From contig CAMXCT020001545.1 of the NCBI GenBank assembly GCA_947184155.2, positions 1-64,000 of the forward strand: a stretch of 64,000 bases of DNA, given 5' to 3'. Below, in pieces: positions 18,875-30,136 of this stretch. The DNA comes from Cladocopium goreaui (Eukaryota > Sar > Dinophyceae > Suessiales > Symbiodiniaceae). The notes below the pieces were generated by a model. The model saw nothing but the letters and a program-made list of their open reading frames with translations. It was not told the DNA's origin and did no database searches. A program made the position numbers and the translations under genes. Each line of letters starts with the position of its first letter. The first letter of the stretch is position 1.

Positions 18875-19055
18875 GTGCATGTTCGACGCGCCTCATATCG
18901 CAGCAATTTTGTAACCAAAGGCCTGCACGCGCGTTGTCTCTTACTAAAGCTCCCTGGTCCCTGTCAACGGCATGTTGGACGGCATATTGCGAACAAACCT
19001 TGGCCGCTACAAAACCTGTAGGAGCAACAACGAAGACTTCGAGAGCTTGGAGCAA
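18875..19055 (+). CDS. Coding-like region, frame uncertain
   Basis: It follows attcaacag. All three + frames stay open for long stretches. One (LGRYKTCRSNNEDFESLEQ) fits phase 2 from 18390 if two short exons are spliced; another ends in an EQQRRLRELGAN patch after ctgtag. Coding is likely but the frame is unresolved. Confidence 0.35.
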
Positions 19056-19140
19056 ACAGTTGGCTGCTATATTGAATACCCATTCCCAAGCTCACAAAAC
19101 TTAGGAGGCACTGAATACTTATTATATGTTCCAGTAATGG

Positions 19141-19704
19141 CATGCTGATTATACATATTGTATATTTTGTGGTAAGGATAATAAAAATCAGAAAAATAAA
19201 GATAAGAAAAAATCAGAATTTCATTATGTACAATACATTATGTGATTTCTCACCAGTATGATGGTACTGCAAATAAAAGTTGAATGGTGAAATATATTTT
19301 GTTTAAATTGGATATCCATTTACATAAACAAAAGTAATAATACTATTTAATGGTACCAGCATGTTGTTCACACAATGTTTATCTAGAAATGTAATATATA
19401 CATATTTTTTGACATTATATACAAATATATATATATAGATATAGATATGTGATATGTGAACATAAATTTCATATATTGTCTCAATATGAATATAGATATA
19501 TCAACACATAAATGAACAATTATATGATTAATATCTATCTATACCTGGGATGCTCCATGTATGGTGTATTTACCCACATTTAAGGATGAATCTTGAAGTA
19601 ATGTTGGTAACTATTACATAAACATGCAACATATGAGTAATTGACATGCCGAATTTGTTTGTTCATCAAATGATATTGTGTTTTCCAGTAATGGCATGAT
19701 GATT
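19141..19704. other. AT-rich stretch without gene
   Basis: Strongly AT-rich with tatata tracts near 19420-19440 and 19480-19500; no coding signal seen. Confidence 0.5.
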
Positions 19705-19808
19705 TACCCTCTGGTAATTTAACATAGCTATTGAAAATGGCCAGTTATAGTGGATTTTCCCATTAAAAATGGAGATTTTCCATAGTTATGTTAGTTTACC
19801 AGAGGGTA
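19705..19808. repeat. MITE family A copy
   Basis: TA-CCCTCTGGTAATTTAAC...GTTAGTTTACCAGAGGG-TA. Confidence 0.8.
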
Positions 19809-19848
19809 ATGTGGTAATGGTAAACCCAATAGTAAGCTCAAAATCATC

Positions 19849-20007
19849 ATGAAACTCTTCGGGCGTTGCCACGGCCCAAGGCCTACGGCTTCTGCGTGCC
19901 ACCCACCGTTCGGATCCGTGGTGTTCTCTGGCGACTCTTTGCACTTCGAGCACAACCGGAGCAGGGCGGTGGTCAGAGGTGCCACTAGGGGCATAGGAAA
20001 ATGGTGA
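19849..20007 (+). CDS. Weak candidate exon (52 codons)
   Basis: An ATG at 19849 opens a frame to TGA at 20005 (FGRCHGPRPTAS; LHFEHNRSRAVVRGA). The opposite strand is open too. No clear acceptor upstream. Confidence 0.25.
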   Translation: MKLFGRCHGPRPTASACHPPFGSVVFSGDSLHFEHNRSRAVVRGATRGIGKW

Positions 20008-20683
20008 TTTCATCGGGTTTTATAGGAAATAATCTTGTTGATTGGTTATTAAAGATACCCTGTTTGAATTCATGGGTTTTTATATGATTTAATAGGATCA
20101 TCATGATCTGTAGGGAATCATATAATTTGTTGATTGGTTGTGAGATGGGAATTACAGTATACTGCCTGGGTCACTGTTTTTTTCTGAACTAACCCATATG
20201 AATAGGAAACCTATCATCCCTGTACAACATAAAGGGCTAGGGGTAACTTTAACGGTTCAAATGTAACTGTGAAATTTCGTCGGGAAATTTGGTTATTGAT
20301 GAAAATTTAAATGGATATAACGATATCCTTACTTGGTTGTGCCCCATAGCAAATTTGTTTAACCACGATTTATGGTGGATATTTCTATAGTGAAATAAGG
20401 TTATAAACCAACTTATGTAGTAGTGGCCAGAGCACAGATCAATTGCCAAATTTGGTAATCTTAGTTCTTTTTTGGGTTTGATATTTGGCTGACTTTGGAT
20501 TTATCGTTTGATAAATAGATCAGTTTACCCACATTCACCTGTTCTTGTCGCTCATTCCATGGTTGATTTCCAGCAGTGGGAATTTTCCCAGCAGAAGAGG
20601 GGTCAGCCATACAGGGCGAAACTTGGTGAATGGTTGTATTCTCCTGTGGTGAATGTTTGTCGGACATGGAGGAAATAGATGTT
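20008..20683. other. Intron-like stretch
   Basis: No firm gene. A patch near 20610-20665 (KLGEWLYSPVVNV) follows a cag and may be a small exon. The rest is AT-rich. Confidence 0.35.
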
Positions 20684-20775
20684 CTGGTTGGTGGTTTGGA
20701 ACATGTCTTCCATATATTGGTAATAGTAATCTCAACTGACTAATATGTTTCAGAGGGATTCAAACCACCAACCAG
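20684..20775. repeat. MITE family D copy with 4-bp target duplication
   Basis: CTGGTTGGTGGTTTGG...AAACCACCAACCAG, flanked by tgtt (20680-20683 and 20776-20779). Confidence 0.75.
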
Positions 20776-20984
20776 TGTTTGTCTTCATTTGGGATCATTT
20801 GAAGAGTTTAATAGGAAAAAGGAGGATTGGTACCATCACATTTTCAGGCACCCATATTTTTAGACACGTATCCGTTTTGCAAAGAATCCCCGATTTTTAG
20901 ACAAACCCATTTTGCAAAGAGTATCCGAAGTTGGCCTTGACCAAGGGGTGGAATGCATGAAACAACACCAATGATTTCTTTTAT

Positions 20985-21255
20985 TGCAACTTCAAATGTT
21001 CGCAGATGGAAAATTCCAATGCTTTGCCGATAGATTTGTTATTGAAATTCTCCATCATCAACTCATCGAACGCACTTGTGATACAAAAAAACCATGTCTG
21101 TGGAGGCGTTCCAGAGCATGATGGCGAAAACCAGCTTGAAACTTGGCCCATCGATGATGGATAATCCATGAGAAATCCATAAGAATCCTTGCCGCCCAAA
21201 GAATAAACGGCTGGAAGAAGCCGAAGGGATGAAGCCGATGGTGCAACTAAAAAAG
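20985..21255 (+). CDS. Coding-like region ending at a good donor
   Basis: Several + strand frames read well: MFADGKFQCFADRF near 20997, SVEAFQSMMAKTSLKLG near 21098, and LEEAEGMKPMVQLKK ending at AAAAAG|GTGGGT (21255). Probably two or three exons with unresolved joins. A - strand ORF over the same span is also open but lacks the donor match. Confidence 0.35.
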
Positions 21256-21370
21256 GTGGGTATCTACTAAGCGATTTCAATAGTAAAATCATGGAATATC
21301 TACTGTACTGGTATTCTACTGTTGATATCTACTAAACAACTAGCATTTGTTCATATTTTGTGTATCTAAG

Positions 21371-21503
21371 ATTGGCAATGAGATATCATCAGTTTGCGAG
21401 ACCGGTCACATCTTGCAGAGATATTCTCAAGAGCGCAGTTCAATCTGTAGCGTCGGATGAAAGCTATGCGTATCATGACTGGATGATCATCGCAGACAAG
21501 TGA
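21371..21503 (+). CDS. Candidate exon (about 43 codons)
   Basis: It follows tgtatctaag and is open to TGA at 21501, or to a donor at 21498 (GACAA|GTGATC). Translation includes RYHQFARPVTSCRDILK and a Tyr/Asp-rich end (DESYAYHDWMIIADK). Not recognised. Confidence 0.45.
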
Positions 21504-22011
21504 TCATCGCACAATGAGGGTCGTGCGAAGCCAACTTGTGAAACGTTTGATTCGAGGCAATCCCATCTTGTTCCCATGACATATTTCCTTCATATTCCCA
21601 GAAAATGGTAGGATTATATTTCAATATGAAAACATTTCATTTACAATATAGGTAGGATATATTGGAAACATCTTATTCCCAGAAAATAGTACCTTCATAT
21701 TTCAATAAACATATTCCACCTATATCATCCCCAACCTTGGATGAGTAGGATTGACCAACATATTCCCTGCTGCATTGGGGGGCGAGGTGAGTTTCATCCC
21801 CATAAAATGGCTCATGGTTTACCAAAGGTGATATAAAGGTGATTAAACCACTATAGTGATTAAAAGTGATTAATAGTGATTAATGGTGATTAATAGTGAT
21901 TAGTGGTGACTAATAGTGATTAATAGTGATTAAAAAAGTGATTAATAGTGATTAATAGTGATTAATAGCGATTAAAAAAGTGATTAATGAAATGGTTTAC
22001 CTTTCTTGTGT
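21504..22011 (+). repeat. Intron with GTGATTAATA tandem repeats
   Basis: 21840-21990 is an array of 10-13-base units around agtgattaatagtgatt. A similar array recurs at 23090-23240 on the far side of the next exon. Confidence 0.6.
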
Positions 22012-22115
22012 CATTGGATTGGTTTTCACGGGAAAACCTTAACCGGAAACCTTGGATTTTACTATTAAGATCATGGGGGTTTCCGGTATCAATTTTCCCG
22101 TAAACCAATCCAATG
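22012..22115. repeat. MITE family I (single copy)
   Basis: Inverted ends: CATTGGATTGGTTTtCACGG at the start and ACCAATCCAATG at the end, with ggaaaacc/ttttcccg inside. Confidence 0.6.
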
Positions 22116-22989
22116 ATTGTGGAAGCTCAAAGCTACATTGAAAATTGCCATGATCGTTTCTGGTCAAACTCGCTATGATTCGTGGTTTAGCAGAAACGCG
22201 ACTTGATGAGCTGGTCAATCCATATAGGAATACTATGGAGGTTTCCCAAGATGGGGGTGCCCCCAGTTCTCATCCATGGATTTTCCATCACAGTCTGCAT
22301 TTTTGGTGGTTTCCACAGTGGAAACCACCACGGTCGATGTCCGGTCGAAACCAACCCAACGGGACGATGATGATGATGTGAATATCATGTTCTTCTGCTG
22401 GCTTTGCCGACGAGATTTGCCATGAACATGTGGGATTTGCCATGATGATCATTTAATGATCATTTGTCGAAAAAAAACTAAAATAGAAATGGAAATTCCA
22501 TCATATTTGGATCATTTCCTGGGAAAGAAACTCATGGATTTCTATATTTCTATCCCAAATCTTGATGGTTAAGTCAAGGAAACAACTGATGACTGATTTC
22601 CGTAGCCATGGTCAAAAGTTGGATTACACAGCCATGTTGGGGGATGGTCATACCACCATTTGCCGGGTTAGTCATGATGGAAAATTGTGTAAGAATTCAC
22701 AATAAGCCATAGTTTGATGACTCTAGCCCATATTATATCCACATGCTTGGTACATATCCATCAAGATATCCCCATGATATCCATTATTTTCGATGTAATC
22801 CCAGATATTCCCATATATTTCCCATAAACATACACCATATATTCACGATGTATTCACCATAAAATCTCCATTTCACCATATGTTTCCCATATTCACCATG
22901 TATTCACCATGTATTTCTGATACATTCACCACAATTTCTCCATAAATTCACCAACAAAAACCATGGCGAGACCGGCGCAGCGCTGCTAG
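22116..22989. other. Intron-like stretch with hairpin and repeats
   Basis: A coding-like patch at about 22120-22210 is open in two frames. A perfect hairpin lies at 22305-22329. Degenerate ttcaccatatattcaccatg repeats fill 22790-22960. Confidence 0.4.
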
Positions 22990-23074
22990 GAAGGAGCACC
23001 TCGATGCCTCCCAGAGAGAATTGAAGACCTGGCACAGCGCGCTGCAACGCTTGGTGAAAGAAGGCGATCCTTGA
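22990..23074 (+). CDS. Candidate exon, coiled-coil-like (27 codons)
   Basis: It follows gcgctgctag with one leading base. The frame KEHLDASQRELKTWHSALQ is GC3-rich and helical, ending in a TGA or at a GC donor (GAAG|GCGATC). It may belong to the same gene as 17166-18390. Confidence 0.45.
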
Positions 23075-24364
23075 AGTTGACGAGTGATGAATGGTGATTC
23101 AACTTTTATAAGGTGATTCAACCACTATAATGATTAATGGTGATTAATAGTGATTATAATCGTGATTAATGACGATATTTGTGGTGATTCATGGTGATGG
23201 AACATAGTGATTAATTAGTGGTGATTAATGGTGATTAAACATATAGTTAGTAGATGTTAGTAATATGAATATTGAAAACCGGTAATAAGATTGTGCAGAT
23301 ATATCGAACTAGTTCATGTGGGATAAAAACCAACAAACATGGCTGAGGATCACTACTATTGAAGTGTTCATACCTGGTGAGGCATTACCGTTGATAAGGG
23401 TCAATTTATCCCAGTCTTGATGTACAATTGAGAGGAAATAGAACACAACTGGGAGACATGGAACAAGAGGCCACCTATGACCCACTTATGAGCTGCAGGA
23501 AGACGTCCCACCTAAAAATAATGCGCCATGAAACCGGTGATTAAAACAGCAAGAAGAATGAGATACGGAAAACAACAGTGATTTTGGTGGTTTCCTAAAA
23601 TGGGGGACCCCAAGTTCTCATCATGATGGGAAACCGATGGTGGAAAGGGGTACCCCTACTTTAGGAAACGCCAGTTTGGGTGGAACCATTGAAAATAAAC
23701 CATTAAAAACAATCAACAGAAGTAGGTTTTGGGAGGCGGAACTAACCACTTGGGATACTGCTGAGTCCTGGTTTAGTATCAAACTAAGAACTAGGAACAG
23801 GAACGTCGTGTGGTGCCCTGCCTTATAAAGAAATGTTGCTTCATAAGCCCCAGTAACTGATTGCCGGCCAATTCAGGTCGACCCTCACCAAAGACCACTT
23901 GGGAATAGTGTGGTAACACATAATAGTACTGTAAGACTTTTCATGGTTCTCAACAAGCAGAACACTCGCCAAAATATGCCAGAATTTTCTCATAATTCAC
24001 AAACTTGCTTGACCACGAGCCATTTTGAGACGTTGAATGATCATATATGGATATATATGGAGATGTCCTAAAATAGGGGACCTCCAAAAATGGATGGTTT
24101 GTAATGGAAAATCCTATTAGAATAGATGATTTAGGGTTACCCCTATGTTAGGAAACCTCCATATGGCACCTGGTTAACCCTCAACAAACCAAGAGTAGTC
24201 ACTGGTGATCACCGAGTCGAAGCTTCACTTCTCACCAGATGCTACAAGGTGGCACACATGGTTTCCCCATGATTGGTTAGTAAAAGTGCCAATGTTTGAA
24301 GGTACTTGTAGGTCAACTGAATAAACATGTACCCTCTGGTGTCATCAAACGTTGCAACTTCCAG
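23075..24364. repeat. Intron with tandem units and family J palindromes
   Basis: gtgattaatggtgatt units at 23090-23240. Family J palindromes (GGTTTCCTAAAATGGGG...CCCCTACTTTAGGAAACGCC) at 23589-23672 and about 24062-24160. No gene; the ORF at 23637-23828 overlaps the repeat. Confidence 0.5.
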
Positions 24365-24530
24365 CAAACCATGTCCGATTACTAGGCTTCGATTGCAACT
24401 TCACCCTCGAGTCTTTGGGCTTGGCTCGTGACTTTTGGTATGCCAACAGCTGGTCTGGGAAAGTCCTTCCCTGGTACAGCTGGCTGGTTCAGCCAGCTTC
24501 GACCAATGTCTCCCTGCAACCTGGCTATTG
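24365..24530 (+). CDS. Candidate exon (about 55 codons)
   Basis: It follows gcaacttccag and ends at CTATTG|GTTGGTGG, a donor that resembles the start of a family D repeat. Translation is aromatic with possible N-glycosylation-like sites (CNFTLESLGLARDFWY; STNVSLQPG). Good GC3. May be extracellular or lumenal, inference only. Confidence 0.5.
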
Positions 24531-25178
24531 GTTGGTGGTTTCCTGGAAAGTTTTGGGTGATTTTTCAGTGCCAGGGTCAAGTTCCGTGGTTGATTTTCCA
24601 AAAACTGAAAAAACGGTCATCCCCCATTTTCACAGGGGTTATATAATGTAACCATTGGGGAATCCCAATGGTGGGATGAACATGACAACGTCGCATTTGT
24701 CTTGTTTGAATTCCATCCGATTTCAGAGTCAGAACTTTGCCGGAGCGACTTGGCATTATTTTTGAGGTGTTTATGCATCATGCTCTGTCACTACGAACTC
24801 AAGCTGACTGTACTACTTTTCGCAAGGGGACGTTCATGAATGACTAAAGATATGATAATAAAAGTAGTTGGTGCCCCCCAAGTTCTGTATGTTGGTTTAA
24901 AACCGCAATGAACTGGTTCGATATATACTTATATATATATATTTAAAAGTAATTAGTATTATAGTGTTGTAGTATTATGTGTATATATATACACTATGTA
25001 TTATATATATTAGATATGTTTTATGTCTAACATATATTCAATGGGAATTTCAGGATCCTAAAATGGAGGTACCTACCATATATAAGGCCTATATAAGGCC
25101 TATGTAAGCGAATATAACCACAAAATATGGCCTTATATGGTACAGTACCTCCATTTTAGGATCCTGAAATTCCCATTG

Positions 25179-25230
<52 letters not shown>

Positions 25231-25782
25231 GTATATATATATATATATGTATATATATATGTATATATATACATAGCTGTTTATTGTATACATATTTTCT
25301 GTTTATATTCTGTGCATCGTTATTATTATTATTATTATATATATATATATAGTTGGTTATATATATATAAATTATTATATATATATATATGTATATGTAT
25401 GTGTGTTATGTTATATTATATAGTTTTGTTTCAATATATATATGTTTACTGTTGAAAAATATTTGATATTGCATATAATTTTATATATTAAATAATGTAT
25501 TAATATATTATATTACTCTTTTAAATTATATTACAATATATTACATTATATTACATTATATATTTTGTTATATTACATTATTTTACATTATATTACATTA
25601 TATTGTATCATATTATAACATTTATATATATAAATATTTTAATGAATATACTGTATATATACATATACATTTAATAACACACACACATATATATATATTA
25701 TACATATTGATGTATATAGCTGTACCTAATGGGGTTAACAACTAAGCCAGCTGAGATGACGGACAGCAGCCTCTCAATGCAG
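24531..25782. repeat. AT-rich stretch with microsatellites
   Basis: Family G palindrome at 25040-25177, (TA/ATATGT)n at 25178-25275, (TTA)n at 25318-25337, ttacattata-type repeats at 25520-25610. No gene. Confidence 0.6.
25040..25177. repeat. MITE family G copy 1
   Basis: AATGGGAATTTCAGGATCCT... and its reverse-complement end; internal duplicated tataaggcct. Related copies at 63815-63958 and, diverged, about 40791-40945. Confidence 0.75.
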
Positions 25783-25858
25783 GAATGATGCATACGAACT
25801 CGTGGCTCTGACCCCGATCAAGGCGGATTGGAACCGATGGCATTTGGGGCTGTCCGAG
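25783..25858 (+). CDS. Candidate exon (25 codons)
   Basis: It lies between ctctcaatgcag and CCGAG|GTTTCA, phase 2 in (one leading base), 0 out. NDAYELVALTPIKADWNRW is followed by HLGLSE; high GC3. A convincing small exon of unknown product. Confidence 0.5.
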
Positions 25859-26968
25859 GTTTCAGGGCGAGTGATATAATTCTATAATATAACTATATTC
25901 ATATAATGATATATAAGGTTTATTAATTATATATACTATTAGGATAATTATAACTATAGTGATGCTTATATAATAATGATGTTTATAACCCTATGAAAGT
26001 TCTAATTATATTCCCCTTAAAAACCATAGAATTCACCGATTTTTGCCTCAACTTGCCTTGCTATCGTGAACTGGGGGCCTCGCCTTGCGGGCACGCCCCA
26101 AGTTGTCATCCTAAATGAGTATCTCGGTTGCTTTTAAAAGGGGAACTTTTGAGGTCGGGGACTATGACTCGAGAAAGAGGTAATTATTTGTGATGCAAGA
26201 TGTGTATGTTGAGAAGGAACATGAAGAAATCCTTTCTCGTAATAGTTAAATCGACTTAAATAGTGTTTCTCATACTACCCATTAGTGATACCACAATTAG
26301 TAATACATTAATTAGGGAGACGTTTGATTCATCCACATACTGGAAGTTATGTAGCTTAGACTAGCAGTTCTGCGGGTGGTCTTTGAACATGTCATTGAGA
26401 TACTATTTTAATAAGCAGTTTGAGGTGGAATCTGGGTAATCAGCGATGTTTGTCAACCTGAAGGACAATTATCAGACATTGAACATTCATTGATGATTAG
26501 CAAGTCAATCATACATTTACATGGATAATGATGAGTAGGATCATTGTCAACTACCATCATTATCTATTGAAATGCTCGCTACTATCCTGTCATGATTATC
26601 AATGCACATTACTATCATGAATAGCTAGTGATCAATCCATATTGATGTTCTCCAATCGTTAACAATCTATAATGATCATCAAACATATATTCTACAAACA
26701 CGCTGTCAGTTCATTGTCGTGATTCAAAGACAATGTTACTCCATATAATTTACAGCCCCCCAATCATGGGACCCCCATTTCCATCATTTTCCGGGGCAAT
26801 CATCAATATTCATACTTATAGTTTTAAATCATTTTTATTTATATATCATCAAACATAAACAGTAATAATAATCATAGATTTGTCAACCATGTTGTCACCA
26901 TTAAAATAGATAATGATCAATGATCGGCCGATGACCCGTACTCGTACTTGGGATCGGCCATGGTCCAG
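25859..26968. other. Long intron-like stretch without gene
   Basis: AT-rich; scattered tatcatcaatg-type words, no open GC3-rich segment and no clear palindrome. Confidence 0.5.
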
Positions 26969-27042
26969 GCGGGAACCCAGCTTTCTCTGGATGCCAGCCT
27001 TGACAACACCCAGCTGCTGCCACCCGTTGCTGCAATGGGCAG
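26969..27042 (+). CDS. Candidate exon (24 codons + 2 nt)
   Basis: It lies between catggtccag and GGCAG|GTGATT. AGTQLSLDASLDNTQLLPP then VAAMG; a second frame is also open. A family B MITE follows 21 bases downstream. Confidence 0.45.
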
Positions 27043-27063
27043 GTGATTGCAGAATATGAATAA

Positions 27064-27179
27064 TTACCCTCTGGTTATTTAACATAGCCATGGAAAACCC
27101 CTCATAAATGGAGGTTTTAATGGGAAAAACATCTATATATGGGCCATTTTCCATGGCTATGTTAAATAACAAGAGGGTA
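27064..27179. repeat. MITE family B copy
   Basis: TA-CCCTCTGGTTATTTAAC...GTTAAATAACAAGAGGG-TA. Confidence 0.75.
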
Positions 27180-27440
27180 GATAGATTGATCAATGTACAT
27201 AGTTATAACGCTGTATAACTGATAACATTCACACTTAGCAAGTAATTACTGTTGAACAACTCCGGATTGACAAGCAACCCCTGATCAATATGGTACACGT
27301 CTTGAATCGTTTTGATTGGAAACATCACTTTTTGGGAGGACCCTCATTCCCGAAACAGTGTGGCCACACTGAGGGGTTCTTACGGTAACAGTTAAGGCCT
27401 GGTGTTCAATCGAGGTGGTATCGGAAGCGTCCGGCGGCTT

Positions 27441-27605
27441 TTTCCCCACAAAATTGCTGTTGTGACATGTCCATGTGCATTTCGACTGCGCAGGCTCGCA
27501 CAAAATGGGTGTCGCGGGATACGGGTCCGGCATTTTCCCTGTAATTTTCTAGACAAAATGGCTCTTGTGAAATGTTCATGTGTATTTCGACTGCGCAGGC
27601 TCGCA

Positions 27606-27681
<76 letters not shown>

Positions 27682-27735
27682 ACCGCCATCATCGTCAGCA
27701 TCATCAACATTACCATCATCATCAACATCATAGTA
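27441..27735 (+). repeat. 105-bp duplication followed by a trinucleotide array
   Basis: The same 24 bases (starting atttcgactgcgcaggctcg) occur at about 27479 and 27584, inside two parallel blocks. The second copy runs straight into (CAT)n/(CGTCAT)n at 27605-27735. Long Asp-, His- or Ile-run ORFs here are products of the array. Confidence 0.75.
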
Positions 27736-27797
27736 CATTCGCCCACGCTGTTTGGGGTCTCTTGCCTGGATAATCGATTCGGGAGTGTGACTCCTGG

Positions 27798-27995
27798 TTG
27801 ACAACATTCAAGTCGCAGGAAGTTGACACACCCTTTGAATCTCAAATGGCAGCCCAACACCAGCCACGTTCCATGCGGGGGTATCATCTGCGGCAACTTC
27901 GCAACCAGATTCCTATCTGGAAGTTTGTCCAATTATATTTAGGGCCGCAGTTGAGGTTTACAAATTGGTATAACCGTGGTTGTAAACCCCCATAA
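27798..27995 (+). CDS. Candidate exon region
   Basis: The open frame contains SQEVDTPFESQMAAQHQPR and a basic, aromatic stretch (RQLRNQIPIWKFVQLY). A cag just before GAAGTTGAC (27822) is a possible acceptor. The 3' end is unclear. Confidence 0.35.
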   Translation: MTTFKSQEVDTPFESQMAAQHQPRSMRGYHLRQLRNQIPIWKFVQLYLGPQLRFTNWYNRGCKPP

Positions 27996-28522
27996 ATTCG
28001 GAGTCAACCCGCATAAGTATGTATATATATAATATATATATATATACATATTGTATATATATATATATATATGTTATCTATCAGTAAATATCCGCTTCAA
28101 ACCGGAACTGCACTTTCAAGCAAACCATTCCCCATAATGAACCACCTGAATATTGAAGATTTTTTCATGGCACATTGAAGGCTTAGTACATCTTATTATG
28201 AGTTCATTGACCACAAACCACCACAAATAAGGGCTCATTCACATTCACTAATCATTTGTCATTCCGGGCGGTCTCACCTTTGTCAGGGTTGAATCCCGAT
28301 GATAAAGTGACCCCACATGTTTGTTGATAGGGTTGGCGTACCCGTGGACATTGAATTCCGTTGCTGAATTTGGTAAATCCTGAACATGAGATTGTCCACA
28401 TTATACCTTCTTGTAAAGAAATTGTTCACCTTAATGGACATTGGAATTCACCATAAAGCTCCACCCTCCCCAAAATGCTTCAGACCTAGATATGAGCCGA
28501 CTTTCCAATGGCCATCTCAGCA
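27996..28522. other. Intron-like stretch
   Basis: TA microsatellite at 28018-28075; otherwise no coding or repeat structure recognised. Confidence 0.4.
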
Positions 28523-28621
28523 GAGGTTAAGACATGGTGTGGTGTTGAGCGAGAATTTGAAGGATGAGATCCAGCTGAAGTTGCTGACGCCCGAAAGTGG
28601 CTGGGACAAGGAATTCCAGGA
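28523..28621 (+). CDS. Candidate exon
   Basis: After catctcagcag an open frame reads LSENLKDEIQLKLLTPESG, charged and helical. The donor is not canonical (CCAG|GATATT), although GA donors are reported in dinoflagellates. Confidence 0.3.
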
Positions 28622-28994
28622 TATTCGAGGGGATGGGGGACAATATGCGCAGATATGTCTAGTATGTCAGGGTCAAAAGGGATTGGACATTCTTACCCAT
28701 GCTCATATTAGGGCCTATCTATTCCCATTTGGATCATTTAGTTGATAACATTTTTTGATTCAAAGATGAACACGGGACCAACAACAATAATGACCCAATG
28801 AATCCAAATCGCCCGGACAAAAAAAATATACTTGGCAATCCTTGAAGTCCCAACTTTGGTTGAAACGATCCAGCTCAATGGAATCCAAATGACGATATCA
28901 AACCAATTGGGATCTCACATCAAATATACATGGTGATACGAAGGATAGAACCAACATGATGATCAATTTTTATTGGCAAAGAATGCCAATATGC

Positions 28995-29096
28995 GGTTTC
29001 CTAAAATGGGGCTACCCAGTCACTATGGGTTTCAATACTAGAATGATCATCCATAACTTGGATGATTTGTGGTACGCCTATTTTAGAAAACAATCC
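28995..29096. repeat. MITE family J copy
   Basis: GGTTTCCTAAAATGGGGCTAC...GTACGCCTATTTTAGAAAAC; palindromic ends. Confidence 0.5.
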
Positions 29097-29125
29097 TATT
29101 TGTGTTATTTCCTGCACAGTTTTAG

Positions 29126-29206
29126 CTGACGGTGCCCGGGGTTGGGTTCCCCACCTTCAATGTGAAAGGGGGGCCTAAGGGGTGCCAGGATTTTCGAAGG
29201 AGTTAA
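29126..29206 (+). CDS. Candidate exon (26 codons, stop)
   Basis: It follows acagttttag. LTVPGVGFPTFNVKGGPKG then a basic end; high GC3; open to TAA at 29204. The - strand is also open. Confidence 0.4.
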   Translation: MTVPGVGFPTFNVKGGPKGCQDFRRS

Positions 29207-29229
29207 TAGAGGATAAGGATCATCCAACT

Positions 29230-29337
29230 TACCCTCTGGTGAACTAACATAGCAATGGAAAATGGCCATTGAAATAGTGGATTTTCCCATGAAAAATGGT
29301 GGATCTTTCCATTGCTATGTTAGTTCACCAGAGGGTA
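29230..29337. repeat. MITE family A copy
   Basis: TA-CCCTCTGGTGAACTAAC...GTTAGTTCACCAGAGGG-TA; matched substitutions in both arms. Confidence 0.8.
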
Positions 29338-29778
29338 GTACCTTCTGGTTGCTTAAGAGTTTGGGAACTAGTATAGATTGATTTAACTCTGCCCATTGAG
29401 TCCGATATGATAAAATCCATGATTTTTCAACATGGTGATTTCCCATAGCTACGTTAAATTACCTGGTTGTTAACCCTGGTTCATTTGCGTCCCCATTTCC
29501 TGGGCTTATCTTATGTACAAGTGGGGAAACTAAGCCACTAACCAGTTAGGATCCGGTAGGGGTGAAAGACCAAGTACCGCTAGGGTAGTGTTTCGCCTGA
29601 GATGTCCTGTTCTAAAAGTGGTGCTACCCCCTGAATCATCCATTGTGGTTGGGTCTTCCATGGTTTTCCATGGTTTACACCATCCATTTTGTTGGTACAC
29701 CTATTTTCAGCCCAAATTTGTTGGCAAAACCTGGCATGGCGGCATGACGCTAAGTCGAGTATTCAATGTATGCTACCC

Positions 29779-29890
29779 ATGAGGTTGATGATGGTCACTG
29801 CCATGGCTGCCATGACCTGTGGATTGGATAACCTGGGGGAGACCCCACTGGGATCACTGGGGTCCGGGGCGATCGCTTCTGGTTGTTTAA
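29779..29890 (+). CDS. Candidate exon upstream of the retrotransposon
   Basis: A GC3-rich open frame (MRLMMVTAMAAMTCGLD; LGETPLGSLGSGAIAS) begins with an ATG at 29779. Boundaries unclear. If real, the Copia element lies in the intron between this and the exon at 39171. Confidence 0.3.
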
Positions 29891-29974
29891 CACAACTTGC
29901 TACCAAAAATTGCCCATCTATAGATGATGAAAATCATGATTTAGCTATTAAGGCTATTAAACATAAATGATGAT

Positions 29975-29979
29975 TGATG
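29975..29979 (+). repeat. Target-site duplication, left (tgatg)
   Basis: tgatg directly precedes the 5' LTR and recurs at 39075-39079 directly after the 3' LTR; 5 bp is typical of Ty1/Copia integration. Confidence 0.9.
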
Positions 29980-30121
29980 TGTCGAATTTTACCACTGTCT
30001 GACACGTCACCATTTGAATTAGGTTTGACCAAAGGTTTCGCCACTTGACTTGTGGCTCAAGGCCCTACCGCTAAAACAGAGGCGCGTGCTGTTCATCCAT
30101 GGGCTTCCAGCTGTTTCGTCA
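29980..30121 (+). repeat. 5' LTR (142 bp)
   Basis: Starts TGTCGAATTTTACCACTG, ends TTTCGTCA; identical to 38933-39074 over all 142 bases. Unusually short for Copia. Confidence 0.95.
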
Positions 30122-30123
30122 GT

Positions 30124-30136
30124 TGGTATCCGGAGC
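30124..30136 (+). promoter_or_regulatory. Primer-binding site
   Basis: TTGGTATCCGGAGC begins two bases after the 5' LTR and resembles the Copia PBS TGGTATCAGAGC that pairs with initiator Met tRNA. Confidence 0.7.

Noticed and set aside
20981..21292. - strand ORF of 103 codons with natural composition and a possible acceptor
   Set aside because: The + strand over the same bases has several good frames and a strong donor (AAAAAG|GTGGGT); other exons are all +.
22604..22620. ccgtagccatggtcaaa resembling the dinoflagellate spliced leader
   Set aside because: The match to CCGTAGCCATTTTGGCTCAAG breaks down after the first ten bases; no retrocopied gene follows.
27406..27932. ORFs with poly-Asp, poly-His, poly-Met/Thr or poly-Ile runs
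   Set aside because: Translation of the (CAT)n array in different frames; only short flanking parts could be coding.
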